From: Halobacteria archaeon
GTDB lineage: Archaea > Halobacteriota > Syntropharchaeia > Alkanophagales > Methanospirareceae
Length of the DNA: 5,872 bases
Reading direction: 5' to 3'
Assembly: GCA_029932715.1 (NCBI GenBank)
Contig: JAOZPO010000094.1
Coordinates: 1 to 5,872 of the forward strand
Shown piece after piece: positions 5,012 to 5,872 of the stretch. Below the pieces are notes generated by a model, which searched no databases, was not told the origin of the DNA, and saw only the letters and a program-made list of their open reading frames with translations. The position numbers were made by a program, and so were the translations under genes. Within the stretch, counting starts at the first letter, position 1. Every line of letters starts with the position of its first letter.

Positions 5012-5872
5012 ATGAATATGGGAGAGAAGTTAAGGAAACCGGGTAGGAAAGCTTTGTTTGAGGATGTAGAGGTAGAAGGGAAGGAGGAGGAGAAAGAGGG
5101 GGATGGGGGTGGAAGGATAGAAGTTGGCAAAGGAGAAACAGAGGAGGAGTATAGGGAAAGGCAGTTGAGACGTTTGTTAGAAGCAATGGACACTTTTAAG
5201 AGCGGCGACTTAACATTAAGGCTGCCAAAAGAGAGATACGATATCTACGGCGAACTGGCAGACTCATACAACAAAATGGCTGAGACGATAGGGGGGGTTA
5301 CAACAGAGATGCACCGGGTGGCGAAGGTTGCAGGTACAGAAGGTAAACTAACCGAGCGTGCGTCAGTACCAGGTGGTGTTGCAGGCACTTGGAAAGAGTG
5401 TGTTGACACCTTAAATGGTTTGATTGACACTGTCGCAGAATTCACGCTTGAAATGGGGAGAATACTTGACAACATATCCCGGGGCAACTTGACAGAGAAG
5501 TTTGCAATATCCGTGGTAGGCGACTTCAAAGTAGTTTCTGACACTGTCAATAAGTCAGTTGACAGCTTCAATCTAATTGGCGGTGAAGTATCAAGGGTAG
5601 CAAAGGAAGTGGGAGTAGAAGGGAAACTTGGTGCGCAGGGAGAAGTGCCGGGTGTTGCCGGCTCCTGGAAGGAGCTGACTGATAATGTGAACACACTGGC
5701 GGCAAACGTGACAGATCAGATGAGAGATATTGCCAAGGTATCCACCGCAATAGCCGATGGCGACCTCACGCAAAAGATCACCGTGGAGGGAAAAGGAGAG
5801 ATACTGCAGCTAAAGGAGAACATCAACTGCATGGTTGATAGGCTCAATCTAATGGGCGGTGAAGTATCAAGG
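5012..5872 (+). CDS. Soluble poly-HAMP signalling protein (N-terminal part, runs off the window)
   Basis: The frame is open for 287 codons to the right edge without a stop. Residues 1-48 form a short basic start (MNMGEKLRKPGRKALF) followed by a Glu-rich linker. From about residue 50 there is a chain of HAMP units: SGDLTLRLP with its second helix (about 50-92), a divergent GTEGKL..VPGGVAGTW unit (93-139), ISRGNLTEKF (140-185), GVEGKLGAQGEVPGVAGSWK (186-231), IADGDLTQKITVEGKGEI (232-278) and the start of another. Units alternate between canonical and GxEGKL types with a 92-93-residue period, as in the poly-HAMP rods of cytoplasmic group III (Nik1-type) hybrid histidine kinases and some soluble chemoreceptors. 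No membrane helix or periplasmic domain is seen. The output domain (kinase or methyl-accepting) is outside the window. ATG at 5012 is used; ATG 5018 gives a more normal 10-nt spacing to GAGGGGGT. Confidence 0.85.
   Translation, partial: MNMGEKLRKPGRKALFEDVEVEGKEEEKEGDGGGRIEVGKGETEEEYRERQLRRLLEAMDTFKSGDLTLRLPKERYDIYGELADSYNKMAETIGGVTTEMHRVAKVAGTEGKLTERASVPGGVAGTWKECVDTLNGLIDTVAEFTLEMGRILDNISRGNLTEKFAISVVGDFKVVSDTVNKSVDSFNLIGGEVSRVAKEVGVEGKLGAQGEVPGVAGSWKELTDNVNTLAANVTDQMRDIAKVSTAIADGDLTQKITVEGKGEILQLKENINCMVDRLNLMGGEVSR
5570..5596 (+). repeat. 27-bp near-identical repeat between HAMP units, copy 1
   Basis: This stretch encodes NLIGGEVSR at a HAMP junction and matches 5846-5872 at 26 of 27 bases, one 276-bp (92-codon) period away. 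Confidence 0.75.
5846..5872 (+). repeat. 27-bp near-identical repeat between HAMP units, copy 2
   Basis: Encodes NLMGGEVSR. It differs from the copy at 5570-5596 only by T to G at the ninth base. The copy ends exactly at the window edge, so the identity may extend further. Confidence 0.75.

Noticed and set aside
4825..5193. Minus-strand Pro/Ser-rich frames opposite the HAMP gene start
   Set aside because: Their composition is the simple reverse complement of the purine-rich Glu/Gly linker coding sequence.
1..5872. tRNA or rRNA genes, CRISPR arrays, insertion sequences, parS sites
   Set aside because: By eye, no cloverleaf, regularly spaced repeats, transposase-like frame or repeated 16-bp parS-like palindrome was found on either strand.

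Overview
The window looks archaeal. It carries a tRNA wybutosine N4-methyltransferase of the Taw3/TYW3 family (known from archaea and eukaryotes). Its membrane antiporter operon has separate MbhD- and MbhE-type subunits, as in archaeal Mrp/Mbh modules. AT-rich TATA-like boxes precede several genes, and some genes have no Shine-Dalgarno (SD) motif close to the start. A euryarchaeon of methanogen/ANME-like type fits, because soluble poly-HAMP proteins and Mrp modules occur together there, but the lineage cannot be fixed from this window.

Positions 1-2883, minus strand: seven tightly packed or overlapping small membrane-protein genes, read right to left as MrpF, MrpG, MrpE, MbhD-like (DUF4040), MbhE-like, MrpB/MnhB and MrpC/MnhC. 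An MrpD-type antiporter subunit would be expected next, beyond the left edge. Together they form most of an Mrp-type cation/proton antiporter module, either free-standing or attached to a redox complex encoded outside the window. The MbhE-like subunit carries an unusual soluble insertion of roughly 90-100 residues.

Positions 2884-2977: a divergent promoter region with a nearly symmetric TATA box and an exact 11-bp direct repeat, one copy beside each divergent start codon.

Positions 2978-3898, plus strand: taw3/tyw3, then 12 nt later a SemiSWEET-type three-helix transporter. A perfect 9-bp stem-loop lies in the last codons of taw3. Positions 3899-4122 are AT-rich with no recognisable gene and end in a TATA-like box and an SD motif.

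Positions 4123-5872, plus strand: a ParA/Soj-family ATPase followed after 97 nt by a soluble poly-HAMP signalling protein that runs off the right edge. No parB is seen. The HAMP protein starts with a short basic peptide resembling the N-termini of ParA partner proteins. The most interesting hypothesis here is that the pair is a ParA-driven positioning system for a cytoplasmic signalling array rather than a DNA-segregation system.
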